The position numbers and the translations under genes are program-made. This document shows positions 49,925-59,321 of a stretch of 64,000 nucleotides of DNA, piece by piece. Positions within the stretch are counted from its first letter, which is position 1; every line of letters starts with the position of its first letter. A model generated the notes under the pieces. That model searched no databases. It saw nothing but the letters and a program-made list of their open reading frames with translations, and had not been told where the DNA came from. Origin of the DNA: Terrilactibacillus sp. S3-3 (GTDB lineage Bacteria > Bacillota > Bacilli > Bacillales > Sporolactobacillaceae); the NCBI GenBank assembly GCA_030437565.1, contig CP129291.1, positions 806,001 through 870,000 of the forward strand. Direction: 5' to 3'.

Positions 49925-50707
49925 TTAATAAAGTTCAGGGCGGCGATCTTCGAAAACGGGAATGCGTGAACGAATGTCGGCAATTGACTCAATATCGATA
50001 TTGGCAAACAATACGGTTTCTTTTTCATCCGCTTCCGCCAGAATTTCTCCCCAAGGGCTGATGACCAGAGAATGGCCGGCAAATGTATTGTCCGGATCGG
50101 ATCCGGCACGGTTACAGGCAATGACAAAGGCCTGATTCTCAATCGCCCGGCTCATGAGGAGTGTCCGCCAGTGATCAAGCCGCGGCTTCGGCCATTCTGC
50201 CGGAATGAACAGCAGCTTGGCTCCGGCCAGCACATGTTTTCTCAGCCATTCCGGAAAACGGATGTCATAGCAGATAAATCCGGCCGATGACACACCGTCA
50301 ACGGCGAACAGGCCGTCTTTGTCGCCCGCGGTCAGAAATTTTTCTTCGTTCATCAAGCGAAACAGGTGGGCCTTGCTGTATTCCTTGATGCATTCCCCTT
50401 CGCGATTAAAAGCGAGCAGCGTGTTTGTAACGTGATCACCGCTTTGTTTGGCGACCGAACCGGCGATAATATTGACGTGACTCACTTTCGCAAGCCTTGA
50501 CGCGAAAGCCTTTGTTGTCTCGGCTTCATGATCGGAAATACTGCTTAGTCTGGTCAAATCATACCCTGTTGTCCAGAGTTCGGGAAGGATAATCACATCG
50601 GGGTCCTCTTTTAAGGCTTGGCCGATCAGTCTTTCAGCACGAGCGTAATTTTTATTGGGATCGCCGAACGCGATATCTAATTGAATAAGGGCTGTTTTTA
50701 AGGACAT
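49925..50707 (-). CDS. mtnU: Carbon-nitrogen family hydrolase (MtnU-type omega-amidase)
   Basis: This intact 260-residue nitrilase-superfamily amidohydrolase has the catalytic Glu in ILPELWTTGY, Lys in EYSKAHLF and Cys in GFICYDIRFPEW. It is divergent from mtnE, the arrangement known from the B. subtilis methionine-salvage region (YkrU/YkrV), which suggests the omega-amidase step that follows MtnE transamination. The start at 50707 has GGAGG upstream. Confidence 0.85.
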   Translation of the reverse strand: MSLKTALIQLDIAFGDPNKNYARAERLIGQALKEDPDVIILPELWTTGYDLTRLSSISDHEAETTKAFASRLAKVSHVNIIAGSVAKQSGDHVTNTLLAFNREGECIKEYSKAHLFRLMNEEKFLTAGDKDGLFAVDGVSSAGFICYDIRFPEWLRKHVLAGAKLLFIPAEWPKPRLDHWRTLLMSRAIENQAFVIACNRAGSDPDNTFAGHSLVISPWGEILAEADEKETVLFANIDIESIADIRSRIPVFEDRRPELY

Positions 50708-50740
50708 GAAAAAAGCCTCCTTCTTTTATATGAATTTATT

Positions 50741-50899
50741 ATAAGGTGAAACTTCAATCCGTGGGGGGGTTCTTCCATCCCCCACGGATTGTTAGTTGAA
50801 CCAATCGGGCTTTTACGGGCAGTTATCTCCTACCTATGCTTCTTCGAATTCATTGTAGCCTTGAGGTGGGAGCTTTACTGCCCGTTAATGCGGGATAAA
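50741..50899 (-). repeat. Structured dispersed repeat, copy D
   Basis: Opposite orientation to A-C. The terminal hairpin has CAATCCGTGGGGG against CCCCCACGGATTG: both partners of one pair differ from copies B and C (A-T replaced by C-G), a compensatory change. It fills the space between the divergent mtnU and mtnE genes. Confidence 0.9.
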
Positions 50900-51083
50900 A
50901 TTCTTTACAGATACAGTGCTATCTTTAATAATGATAGAAGACAAGATTTTTGTCGACTTTTTTTTTCCTTTTTTAAACTTCTTTTTCAAAGTACAGTTAA
51001 AGAATGGCTCCGCCTTACTAAATTATTTCAGAAGAATGATCAAAATGGAGATGACACTTTTGAAGAGTGAAAGTGAAACACGC

Positions 51084-52254
51084 ATGGTTCGTTATCCAAA
51101 GTCCGATTGTCTGAATCGTTTGCCAAAACAATTTTTTGCAGATCTGGTTGTTAAGACACGCTGAAAATCGAGAAGGGATATGATGTGATTAATTTAGGAC
51201 AGGGAAATCCTGATCAGCCGACACCGCCGCATATTATCAAAGCTTTGCAGAAGGCTGCCGAAAATCCCGCCTATCATAAATATTCACCATTCAGAGGCTA
51301 TCGCTTTTTGAAAGAAGCGATTGCCGAATTTTATAAGCGTGAGTATGATGTCGATATCGATCCAGATAAGGAAGTAGCCGTTTTATTCGGCTCCAAAACC
51401 GGCCTTGTCGAAATGACTCAGTGCCTGCTTAACCGGGGCGATACTGTACTGATGCCGGATCCGGGCTACCCGGATTATTTGTCCGGTGTGGCGATGACGG
51501 GAGCAAAGATGGAGCTGATGCCTTTAAGGGAGGAAAATGATTTTCTTCCCGATTATTCGGCTATTTCCGATAATGTGCTTAATAAGGCTAAACTAATGTT
51601 TCTGAATTATCCCAACAACCCGACAGCAGCAACGGCGACAAGTGATTTCTTTGAAGAACAGTGCGGGTAGCCGAAAAAAACAATATTTGCGTGCTTCATG
51701 ATTTTGCGTACGGAGCAATCGGCTTCGACGGCAAAAAACCGCGCAGTTTTCTGCAAACGCCAGGGGCAAAAGACGTGGGGGTCGAAATGTATACCCTGTC
51801 GAAAACGTATAATATGGCCGGCTGGCGGGTCGGCTTTGCCATCGGCAACCAGAGCGTCATTGAAGCGCTCGAACTGGTACAGGATCATTTCTATGTCAGC
51901 CTGTTTGGCGCTATTCAAGAAGCGAGTGCCGAAGCGCTCACCGGCCCTCAAGACTGTGTCCGCGAACTTGCCCGTCGCTATGAGACGCGCCGCAACGCTC
52001 TGTTTGAACAATTGGGGAAAATAGGATGGGAAGCCGCCCGTCCGAAAGGGTCGTTTTTTGCCTGGCTGCCCGTCCCGAAAGGATTCACATCGCAGTCGTT
52101 TTTTGAGTATTTGCTAGAAAAAGCCCATGTCGTGGTTGCACCCGGTGTCGGTTTCGGCAGCAGCGGAGAAGGATACATTCGCGTCGGTCTCTTAACAGAA
52201 CCTGAGCGGCTTGTTGAAGCAGCAGAAAGAATCGGGCATTTGGACTTGTTTTAA
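51084..52254 (+). CDS. mtnE: MtnE-type aminotransferase (methionine salvage), frameshifted
   Basis: This PLP enzyme converts ketomethiobutyrate to methionine. Strong similarity to B. subtilis MtnE is visible throughout: LPKQFFADLV, YDVINLGQGNPDQPTP, HKYSPFRG, MFLNYPNNPTAA, HDFAYGAIGFDG, TLSKTYNMAGWRVGFA with the PLP Lys, and GYIRVGLLT near the end. Frames change near 51155 and 51665. The ATG at 51084 places LPKQFF 12 residues in, close to the B. subtilis protein, though the ribosome site is weak. I did not find a SAM riboswitch upstream; the structured repeat occupies that space. Confidence 0.92.
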
Positions 52255-52264
52255 AGCTGAGGCT

Positions 52265-52295
52265 GCGCTCCGCTTTGACAGCGGCGCGCTTTTTT
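52265..52295 (+). terminator. Terminator of mtnE
   Basis: GCGC-CCGC pairs with GCGG-GCGC around TTTGACA, followed by six Ts. Confidence 0.75.
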
Positions 52296-52482
52296 GAAAA
52301 CCAGTCGGGGGCGTTTGGAGCGGACAGCGATCAGTTCCGGACGATGCCGGGGAGTAAAACACCGGCGCAAGTTTTTCTTTTGCTAAAAAAGCGGGCAGTA
52401 TATTTTTTCATTGTTCGTTTTTTAATGGATAATTTTATCATTAAGCGAAAAAACTAAGGGGCAAAGGAGATGACTGTAAAAA

Positions 52483-53272
52483 ATGAAAAAGATAATAATA
52501 ATCCTTTGTCTGACATTAGTTTTGGGTTTTAGTTCTGTTGCGGGCGCGAAAGAATCAAAACCGCAGCCGCAGTCCACAAAAACACCTGATTCGGTCATTG
52601 ATATTTCCAAAGAAAACACTTATCCGAATCCCTCCCATGACGAACCGGAGCTGCACCAAGCTCCCTGACAAAAAAACTTTTGAAAACATCGAAAACCGGT
52701 ATTGAGAATAAAACGCTAATAAAATTGTTGAATGAGTCGACTCTTCACACAACAAGGCTGTCGATTGGTTATTATGCGAGAATTTATCTGGGTGAATGGC
52801 CACTGAATTATACATCCAATAAAACGGCTATAAACTGGGAGTATAAAAAGATCAACGATAATCCCGCGGATACGCGTGGAAGCGAAGGCGGGTTAGAGCT
52901 TAGCTATGTACAAAAAAGTCAAGCGAAAGTGAGCGGCGGATTAACGGACAAAGTGCCGGCACAAAAAGAGGTCCAAAAAATGATTATGGCGAAAGCGATG
53001 AAAAAAACGCATTTGCCGATTTCCTTTTCTACCATTGTCGGGAATGGTACGAAGCTTGACCGGCTGTACCAGGTTGCACCTAAACAGGTCGCCCATTTAT
53101 ATGGATATGTTCCGGCCGTGAATGAAAAAGGAAAAGTCACATATGGTGAAGTTTATTTTGTGTGCTAAAGGGCAACAAGAAATACTTGGATGTCAAAAAT
53201 ATTGTTCAACAAGGGATCGGGGCCTGGATTCCGATTCAAGATCACGTCTCGCTGAGATATATTGCCAAATAA
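52483..53272 (+). CDS. YfkD-like secreted protein, frameshifted
   Basis: The protein has a clear signal peptide (MKKIIIILCLTLVLGFSSVAGA) and follows B. subtilis YfkD along its length: ISKENTYPNPSHDEPEL, IGYYARIYLGEWPLNY, AINWEYKKIN, PAVNEKGKVTYGEVYF and GIGAWIPIQDHVSLRYIAK. Breaks lie in A-runs near 52672 and 53165. It is about 262 residues. The function of YfkD is unknown; export to the envelope is likely. Confidence 0.85.
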
Positions 53273-53438
53273 GCTCCGCCATTTATGCATTTTCCGGTTT
53301 GAAATTTTTATTTAATTCCTGAAATAATCCGGCCTGCGCCGGTTGGAAAATGATTCCGTCCGCAGCTATAGCGGCTGTCTGTCCCTCATGGCGAAAATTT
53401 GCTAAGCTAGAGTTAAAGAAAGAGAAGGGGATAGAGAA

Positions 53439-53639
53439 ATGGGGAGAGCAACAACTGAAAAATCTGACCAAATTCAATATTTAAAAAACCGAGTAAAGCT
53501 GTTGTCTTATGTCATCGGGGCATTGAATGCAGATATGGCGGATGCTGAAGATCTTGGCAATGTGCTTCGCATGGTCGATGACTTGAAGGTGAAGATCAAA
53601 CGTTTTCAGGATGATTGGAAAACAAAACAAAACGGCTGA
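53439..53639 (+). CDS. SE1561 family small protein
   Basis: This intact 66-residue protein is predicted to form a helical hairpin: DQIQYLKNRVKLLSYVIGAL, then DAEDLGNVLRMVDDLKVKIKRFQDDW. It matches the SE1561 family of small cytosolic Bacillales proteins of unknown function. The ATG at 53439 follows GAAGGGG. An AAATGGAG-type array begins right after its stop. Confidence 0.65.
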   Translation: MGRATTEKSDQIQYLKNRVKLLSYVIGALNADMADAEDLGNVLRMVDDLKVKIKRFQDDWKTKQNG

Positions 53640-53642
53640 GAC

Positions 53643-53795
53643 AAATGGAGCAACTTCTGCTCAAATGGGTTGACTTTGACTCGAAATGGAGCAACTTCTG
53701 CTCAAACGTGGCGACTTTGATGGAGCAACTTCTGCTACAAATGGAGCGACTTTCGACTCAAATGGGTCGACTTTGACTCGAAATGGAGCGACTTC
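53643..53795 (+). repeat. Short array of AAATGGAGC units (third locus)
   Basis: About seven units of roughly 20 bp with AAATGGAGCAACTTCTGCTC or AAATGGGTCGACTTTGACTC as the pattern. The core is shared with the arrays at 25.3 and 43.9 kb; the linkers differ. Confidence 0.85.
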
Positions 53796-53944
53796 CGAAA
53801 GGACAGGCATTTTCCTGGAATGGTTCTTGTCCGGCCATAGATGACGTCATGTTTATTCAAGAGGGCTCTCAGCCCGTCACGTTTTTTGGGGTTGACACAT
53901 AAAAAAAAAAAAACGAAACAGGTCATCCTAAATCTCGGAGGGTG

Positions 53945-54740
53945 ATGCCACTTGAAAAAAAAAAAAACCTCATCGCTGCAATGGTGATCATGTTCGCATT
54001 GATTTTGACGCCTGGTTTTAGCCAGGCCAAAGACTGGTACTTTAAACCATCGAAAAATAATCAACCGGCGACGACAGAGCCGGAATATGAATCGCTTCTA
54101 AAAAAATATGACGGTATTTACATTGGCGATACATCCAAAAAAGATATTTATTTTACTTTTGATAACGGTTATGAAGCGGGGTATACAGCCAGTATTTTGG
54201 ACACTTTAAAGAAGGAACATGTTCCAGCCACTTTTTTTGTGACCGGCCACTATATTGAGGATCAGCCGCAGATGGTCAAGAGGATGGTGAAAGAAGGGCA
54301 TATTATCGGCAATCATTCATGGGGGCATCCTGATTTATCCAAAATCAGTAACGAAAAGTACAAAATAGAATTGGAAAAATTAAAGATGGCCTATACGGAA
54401 TTGACCGGCAAATCTAATATGCTCTATCTTCGTCCGCCGCGCGGCACGTTCAGTGCACGTTCGCTGAAATTAGCCAAGCAGCAAGGATATGTCAGCGTAT
54501 TTTGGTCCGCTGCCTATAAAGACTGGGGTGCGCGATGATCAAAAAGGTGCCGATTACGCATATGATATATATTATAAAACGTGTTCACCCTGGAGCCATT
54601 CTGCTCCTTCATACCGTTTCCAAAGACAACGCAGGGGCAATGCCGCGCGTGATACATAATTAAAAAAAAAACAAGGCTATCATTTCAAAAGTCTGGATGA
54701 CTTAATGGCCCAAAAAATACTGCCTTCATTTGTTTGGTGA
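53945..54740 (+). CDS. pdaA: PdaA-type polysaccharide deacetylase, frameshifted
   Basis: PdaA deacetylates muramic acid so that muramic-delta-lactam can form in the spore cortex. A signal peptide (IAAMVIMFALILTPGFSQA) precedes the NodB domain: IYFTFDNGYEAGYT with the Asp, HIIGNHSWGHPDL with the metal-binding His pair, YLRPPRGTFS, and the C-terminal LLLHTVSKDNA. Breaks occur near 54535, 54580 and 54660. The start is unclear, because an A13 run follows a TTG that would be in frame if the run length were off by one; ATG 53945 is in frame as given. Confidence 0.9.
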
Positions 54741-54758
54741 TGAACGGCCGTAACAAAG

Positions 54759-54793
54759 AAAGCGAGAGGAATATTTAATGCCTCTCGCTTTTT
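54759..54793 (+). terminator. Terminator of pdaA
   Basis: AAAGCGAGAGG pairs perfectly with CCTCTCGCTTT, with a TTTTTC tail. Confidence 0.85.
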
Positions 54794-54897
54794 CACGATG
54801 AGAAAAAAAAACCTTCTTTTGTATGTTCAAAGGCTTTACAGGTCTTTTCTTGTTTGCACGTCAGGATAAAAAAAAAATCTAAAAAAAGTTAGAAACA

Positions 54898-55087
54898 CTA
54901 TCCACAAAGTTATGCACAGGCTTGACATTTAGAAAAGTTAGTTTAACAGTAAATAACGGCTGTTTTTCCACACTATCCACATTATTTAGTATATTTATCT
55001 ACAAAATTACGCACATTTCGACATCACTATAAATAAGGGTTTTTGACAGTTATCCACTTATCCACAGAGTTATTGACATTTTCCACA
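54898..55087 (+). promoter_or_regulatory. Cluster of nine DnaA-box-like 9-mers
   Basis: All on the + strand: CTATCCACA 54898, TTATGCACA 54910, TTTTCCACA 54964, CTATCCACA 54973, TTATCTACA 54995, TTACGCACA 55007, TTATCCACT 55050, TTATCCACA 55058 (perfect) and TTTTCCACA 55079. The others differ from TTATCCACA by one or two bases. Boxes 3-4 abut and 7-8 overlap by one base. TTGACA motifs recur between them (54923, 55043, 55073) and the whole stretch is AT-rich. It occupies the gap between pdaA and an ABC transporter operon, with no dnaA or dnaN nearby. Confidence 0.8.
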
Positions 55088-55157
55088 CATTTGACCTCAT
55101 AAAATCAGAAAATAAAAATTAAACCTGTTCTGGGCATTTGTCACGATCCCGCCCACC

Positions 55158-56016
55158 GTGCATGATGGCATCAAGGTGGTGAAAGACGTGGAAATTCGAA
55201 AAATACTTAAGAACAGTCCACCAGCCGCAGAAATCGGGCCCTGGGAAAAACAAAATAGAAAAGAAGCTGCCAGGCATATGCTGACCATTTTTTTTCTCCG
55301 CTTTGTTTACTTATATTATGGGAATTTTTGTCGAGAGCACAAATCGTTGACGCCCGCTTTTTTTCCGCCGCCCACCAGTATTATCGGTACTTTTATTCAA
55401 ATGATTGCCAGCGGTCATTTGTTCAGCCACTTGGAAATCAGCTTGTACCGGATCATTTTCGGATTTTTGCTAGGGGTTGTTCCGGCGGTTCTACTCGGAC
55501 TTCTCATGGGCATGTACAAACCGATAAAATATTTCTTTCAGCCGCTTGTCATGGCGTTGATGCCGATTCCGACACTAGCCTTGATGCCGATCATCCTGAT
55601 CATTTTTGGCATTGGCGATTTTTCTAAGATGGTGACGATTGCCGGAAGTGTCTTTTTTTCCGTGGGTGGTAATCAATACGGCTGCCGGTGTCGCGAACAT
55701 CGATCCAATATATCTGGATGTAGCCAGGAATTACGGTGCGAAAAGAGCAACCTTTTTCTTTAAAATTGCCCTGCCCGGAGCATTGCCGGTCATGATTGAA
55801 GGTATTCAAATGGGGCAGGCGATTGCACTCTTAACCATTGTCGCTGCGGAAATGATGGGGGCTCAATCGGGGATCGGTTATTTGATCTGGACATCGTACA
55901 AAGCCTTCCTTTTAAAGGACATGTACGTTGGACTTGTTCTGATTTCTTTTTTCGGTTATCTTTTTTCTATTTTATTGCGCTTTCTTGAAAGAAAACTTAT
56001 TCCGTGGAAGAAATGA
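55158..56016 (+). CDS. ABC transporter permease (SsuC/TauC family), frameshifted
   Basis: This is the membrane subunit of a nitrate/sulfonate/taurine-type importer. Joined segments are [21 protein letters not shown]-like, [40 protein letters not shown], then the EAA loop region around [29 protein letters not shown]. Frames change near 55290, 55365 and 55665; the N-terminal start around 55158 is approximate. It overlaps the ATPase gene. It has about 285 residues. Confidence 0.82.
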
Positions 56017-56824
56017 TCGGAAGGAAAGGGGGGAGAAAGGTGGAGTGGCCAGCAAAAATCTCAGTTCGTCACTTGAGTAAAATTTTTTATCGAAAACAGA
56101 CAGCGGCAGCGGCTTTGTACGATGTGAATTTCGATGTGCAGGAAGGCGAGTTTGTCTGTATTCTCGGACCAAGCGGGTGCGGCAAGACGACACTGCTGCG
56201 GATTCTGGCTGGGTTAGAACAAAAAACGAGCGGCGAGATCATCATGGTTCATCATGATCCGGCCCTCCCGCTTCAATCCATGGTTTTCCAAGAAAAAGGC
56301 GTTATTCCTTGGATGACGGTTGAAGAAAATGTCGCATTCGGCTTAAAAATGCGGCGGATGCCAAATAAGCAAATACAAGAGCGGGTCGACTATTATTTGA
56401 AAAAGGTCGGACTGAACCAGTTTCGCCATTCTTATCCATCGGAAATCTCCGGAGGTATGAAGCAAAGAGTAAGCATCGCTAGAGCGTTTGCTAATGACCC
56501 GGAGATTCTGCTGATGGATGAACCCTTTGCGGCACTAGATGAACAGAACAAGTTTATTTTGCAGGAGGAATTGTTCAATATTTGGGCTGAAACGAAAAAG
56601 ACAGTGATTTTCATTACCCATAGCATAGATGAAGCGCTCTTATTGAGCGATAAAATTTTATTATGAGTGCCCAGCCCGGAACGATCATCAGCGAGAAACC
56701 GATTTCCATGGAAAAGCCAAGGAGCATTGAGATGGTCCGTTCGGATGTACAAATGGCGAAAGAGTTTGTTAGCATTTGGAAACATTTACAATCGGCCGTT
56801 CAATCTTCAAGGCATTTTGTTTAA
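56004..56824 (+). CDS. ABC transporter ATP-binding protein (SsuB/TauB family), frameshifted
   Basis: Walker A is [10 protein letters not shown], the Q-loop [14 protein letters not shown], the signature [16 protein letters not shown] (with a Met in place of Gln) and Walker [15 protein letters not shown], followed by [14 protein letters not shown] with the switch His. A break near 56665 leads to the C-terminal [15 protein letters not shown]. It powers the adjacent permease. The start region overlaps the permease end by 13 bases. Confidence 0.87.
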
Positions 56825-56844
56825 TGAAAAGGAGGATCTAAGCA

Positions 56845-57940
56845 ATGTTAAAGAAAGGGTTAATTGTTTTATTTGTCATTCCCATGTTGCTGTTTTCGCT
56901 GTTCGGCTGCCAAAGCAGCGAAAAAAAAGGCGGAAGTGTTGTCAATGAATCGGCAAAAGCAGTCGACGGTAATTTGAAACCATGAAAAAAAAAAACAGAC
57001 GACCGTCGTGATTGCTGAAGATGGATCGGCATCCGGAGCCGGATTTTATATTGCCAATGAACTGGGCTATTTCAAAGATTATAATATCAAAATCAAGTTC
57101 GCCAGTTTTGCCAATAGCGATGATATGCTGCCGGCGCTGTCGGCGGGTAAAGTGGATATTGCCGGCGGGATTTCATCATCCGCTTCCTTCTTTAATTCGA
57201 TTGCACAGGGCATTAATGTGCGGATGATCGCCGATAAGGGGCATAACATCCAAGGAAAATCTTATTTCTCATTTGTGATTCGAAAAGACTTGAAAGACAA
57301 AATAAAGACATACCAAGATCTGAAAGGTAAGAAAGTGGCGATTTCAACAAAGAACGCCGTTGATGATTACATCTTCCAGCAAATGTTGAATCATTCAGGC
57401 TTAAAAAGAAGCGATGTCCATATTGTCCTGATGCCTGATTTTGGAAACATGATGGCTGCACTTGGCAACGGTTCAATCGATGCGGCGCTGCAAATTGAGC
57501 CGTTATTGACGAAAGGGATCGCGAGCGGCATCCAGACAAAACTTGGGGATACAACGGATTTTGCTCCGAAAGCACAAGTTGCGATGGTACTTGGTTCGCC
57601 AGAGTTCCTTGATGATAACCATGATACAGCGCTTCGTTTTATGGTCGCCTATTTAAAAGGGGTTCGCGCATACAATGACGCTTTCTTTAAAGGAAAAGAT
57701 AAAGACAAAATCATTAAAATTATGAAAAAAAAATATACAGCGCTGAAAGATGAAAAAACTTGGGAAGAAGTTGATGTCGCCGGTTTGGATCCGAATGGCA
57801 AAATGTTTGTCGGCGATATAAAAGATCAATATGAATGGTATCACTCAAGGGGCGGGATTTCCGGTAAAGTGGATTTGAACAAAGCGGTAGATACATCACT
57901 TGCCAAACAAGCGGTGAAGATACTGGGAACGTATCACTGA
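56845..57940 (+). CDS. ABC transporter substrate-binding lipoprotein (SsuA/NMT1-type), frameshifted
   Basis: The N-terminus has a lipoprotein signal ending in LFSLFGCQSS, with lipidated Cys. After a break in an A-run near 56988 come VVIAEDGSASGAGFYIANELGYFKDY, LPALSAGKVDIAGG, YQDLKGKKVAIS and DAALQIEPLL, the NMT1/SsuA fold. Length is about 365 residues. The ligand is unknown: sulfonates, taurine, nitrate or pyrimidine precursors are all possible for the family. It is the last gene of the operon. Confidence 0.85.
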
Positions 57941-58036
57941 CCTGCCCGCTGCAGGACTATCAAAAGAAAATTCTCCGCTATTTTCCGGGAAATAGTGTCG
58001 ATTGCTCGCGGATCATCAATTGTATGTCGAATCATA

Positions 58037-58074
58037 AAAAAGCGGTATCACTGAAACAAGTGATGCCGCTTTTT
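58037..58074. terminator. Bidirectional terminator
   Basis: AAAAAGCGG-ATCACT pairs with AGTGAT-CCGCTTTTT around GAAACA. It lies between the substrate-binding protein gene and the convergent yfhD-like gene. Confidence 0.85.
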
Positions 58075-58084
58075 CAATCAGCTG

Positions 58085-58244
58085 TTAAGACGGGTTAATT
58101 GGGCCTTTTTCCGATGTTTGACGCTCATCCGCCTTTTCAGCACGCTGCTGTGCTTCACGATCGTCCGCATCAGCCAGCCAGCGCCTGAGAAAATTCTACA
58201 TCCTCAGCTCTTGAAATAGGTTCTTTTTCTTTATTATTTACCAT
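58085..58244 (-). CDS. YfhD-like small acidic protein, frameshifted
   Basis: The 52-residue reconstructed product reads MVNNKEKEPISRAEDVEFSQ, then LADADDREAQQRAEKADERQ after a single-base break in the AGCCAGCCAGC stretch (about 58180). This resembles the YfhD family of small charged Bacillales proteins. It starts 4 bases after the yfhE-like stop, and its ribosome site lies in the end of that gene, so the two are coupled. The function is unknown. Confidence 0.5.
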
Positions 58245-58248
58245 GTTG

Positions 58249-58377
58249 TCAGCGCTCCTGTATTTGTTGAATTTTTTGGGTACTGTCCGCTTTTTTAAAC
58301 TCTTTTTGATAGAGGACTTCCTGGGTCTTGGATAAGTTGCTCATTCGTTTATCGCTCTGTGTTTTAGGCTTTGCCAT
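58249..58377 (-). CDS. YfhE-like small basic protein
   Basis: This intact 42-residue protein, too short for many gene callers, starts MAKPKTQSDKRMSNLSKTQE and continues VLYQKEFKKADSTQKIQQIQ. The STQEVLYQKEFKKAD-type core resembles the YfhE family. The ATG at 58377 has AAGGAG at good spacing. It is adjacent to the yfhD-like gene, as the pair is in Bacillus. The remaining sequence to 58641 holds no other gene that I can support. Confidence 0.55.
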   Translation of the reverse strand: MAKPKTQSDKRMSNLSKTQEVLYQKEFKKADSTQKIQQIQER

Positions 58378-58641
58378 CGGAACATCTCCTTTGCTAACAG
58401 TATGGACAAACAGCCGCTTTTTATTACATAGAAAAAGGCTTTAGTAACATTCATCCGGCATCTAGAATAATTTAGTCTCCGATAGGTCCAGCAAAGCGTC
58501 CCGCTAATCGGCAGGAGCGAGTCCGGTTTAAACAACTTCACTTATTACTTTACGCAAAAGCAGCGCCTGGATGGATAATCCAGGCGCTGCTAAATATTTA
58601 ATCATCGATCAACTTGGTTTTTATCAGGGGGCAGCTCAGTT

Positions 58642-59212
58642 TTATGCCTCTTTCAGCGTGCTTCCTTCAGGCTGAATGATGAGAAAGGACTGAACTTGAT
58701 ATTGATGGGTGAGAAATCTCTCTTTTGTAATGGCATAGAGATCGTAGGTCACCACGTCAGGATTAATTTTGGCATAGACAGTTGGATAGTCTAAATTAGC
58801 AAGCACGACATAAGGTAATTTTTCGGCAGCTTTCTTTGAGCGGATATTGGTCAGCCTGATCTTCATAAAAATGGTATCGATCCCTTGATCAAGAAACAGT
58901 TCATTAAAAAAAGCCTCTTTCGCTTTTTGATTGTAGCCTTGGCCAAAATAAGGCTTTCCGAGCCAGGTACCTAAAAAGCCTGATCCGTTCTCAATATCAA
59001 AAAGTGAGATTGTCCCGATTGGAGCTCCCCATTCATTCGTGATTGTCCTAGAGATCATTTCGCGATTTTCTTCCGCTTCAATGGCTTGTTTGACAACGAA
59101 CATGAATTCTTCAGGTGTGCTTGCCTTTTGCCGGACAAAGGGAAAAACGGCCGGGTCCTGCATCAAATCAAACACCCCACATTCATTCAGAAAGGTCACG
59201 CTTTTTTAACAT
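58642..59212 (-). CDS. GNAT family N-acetyltransferase, frameshifted at its start
   Basis: This is an acetyl-CoA-dependent acetyltransferase of about 190 residues. The best start is the ATG at 59212 with GGGAGG 8 bases upstream, reading MLKKRDLSE; one base too many near 59190 shifts the frame to ECGVFDLMQDPAVFPFVRQKA. Motif A follows: GFLGTWLGKPYFGQGYNQKAKEAFF, and NIRSKKAAEKLPYV is motif B. The substrate is unknown. The ribosome site is part of a hairpin and a short leader ORF precedes it, so expression may be controlled at translation. Confidence 0.82.
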
Positions 59213-59220
59213 TATACATA

Positions 59221-59287
59221 CCTCCCTTATGGATGTGTCCTTCGACACCTATAAAGGGAGGACGAATGGCGTACCCAAAAGCCTCCC
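59221..59287 (-). promoter_or_regulatory. Mutually exclusive hairpins covering the GNAT ribosome site
   Basis: In the minus-strand mRNA the order is GGGAGG (complement of 59282-59287), CCTCCC (59256-59261), GGGAGG (59221-59226, the SD). The middle segment can pair with either. Pairing with the SD makes a long stem (CCTCCC, TATA, GGTGTC/GACAC with a GAAG loop); pairing with the first segment frees the SD. This is the logic of translational attenuators. Confidence 0.55.
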
Positions 59288-59291
59288 TTTT

Positions 59292-59321
59292 TTAATGCGT
59301 TTCCGGATCGAGATCCAACAT
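59292..59321 (-). CDS. Possible leader peptide MLDLDPETH of GNAT gene
   Basis: A 9-codon ORF starts at an ATG with GGAG 7 bases upstream and stops 4 bases before the first GGGAGG segment of the switch hairpins. A TATAAT-like -10 lies about 50 bases further upstream. Leader ORFs of this size occur before inducible resistance genes. No experimental support can be seen from sequence. Confidence 0.4.
   Translation of the reverse strand: MLDLDPETH

Noticed and set aside
50700-51083. SAM riboswitch (S box) before mtnE
   Set aside because: None of the conserved S-box elements are seen; the hairpins there belong to repeat copy D.
53283-53410. Minus-strand ORF with RHEGQTAAIAADGIIFQPAQ
   Set aside because: The codons look plausible but there is no start codon or ribosome site and I recognise no family; possibly a fragment.
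54898-55087. Chromosomal replication origin oriC
   Set aside because: dnaA, dnaN and rpmH are not nearby; I report it as a DnaA-box cluster instead.
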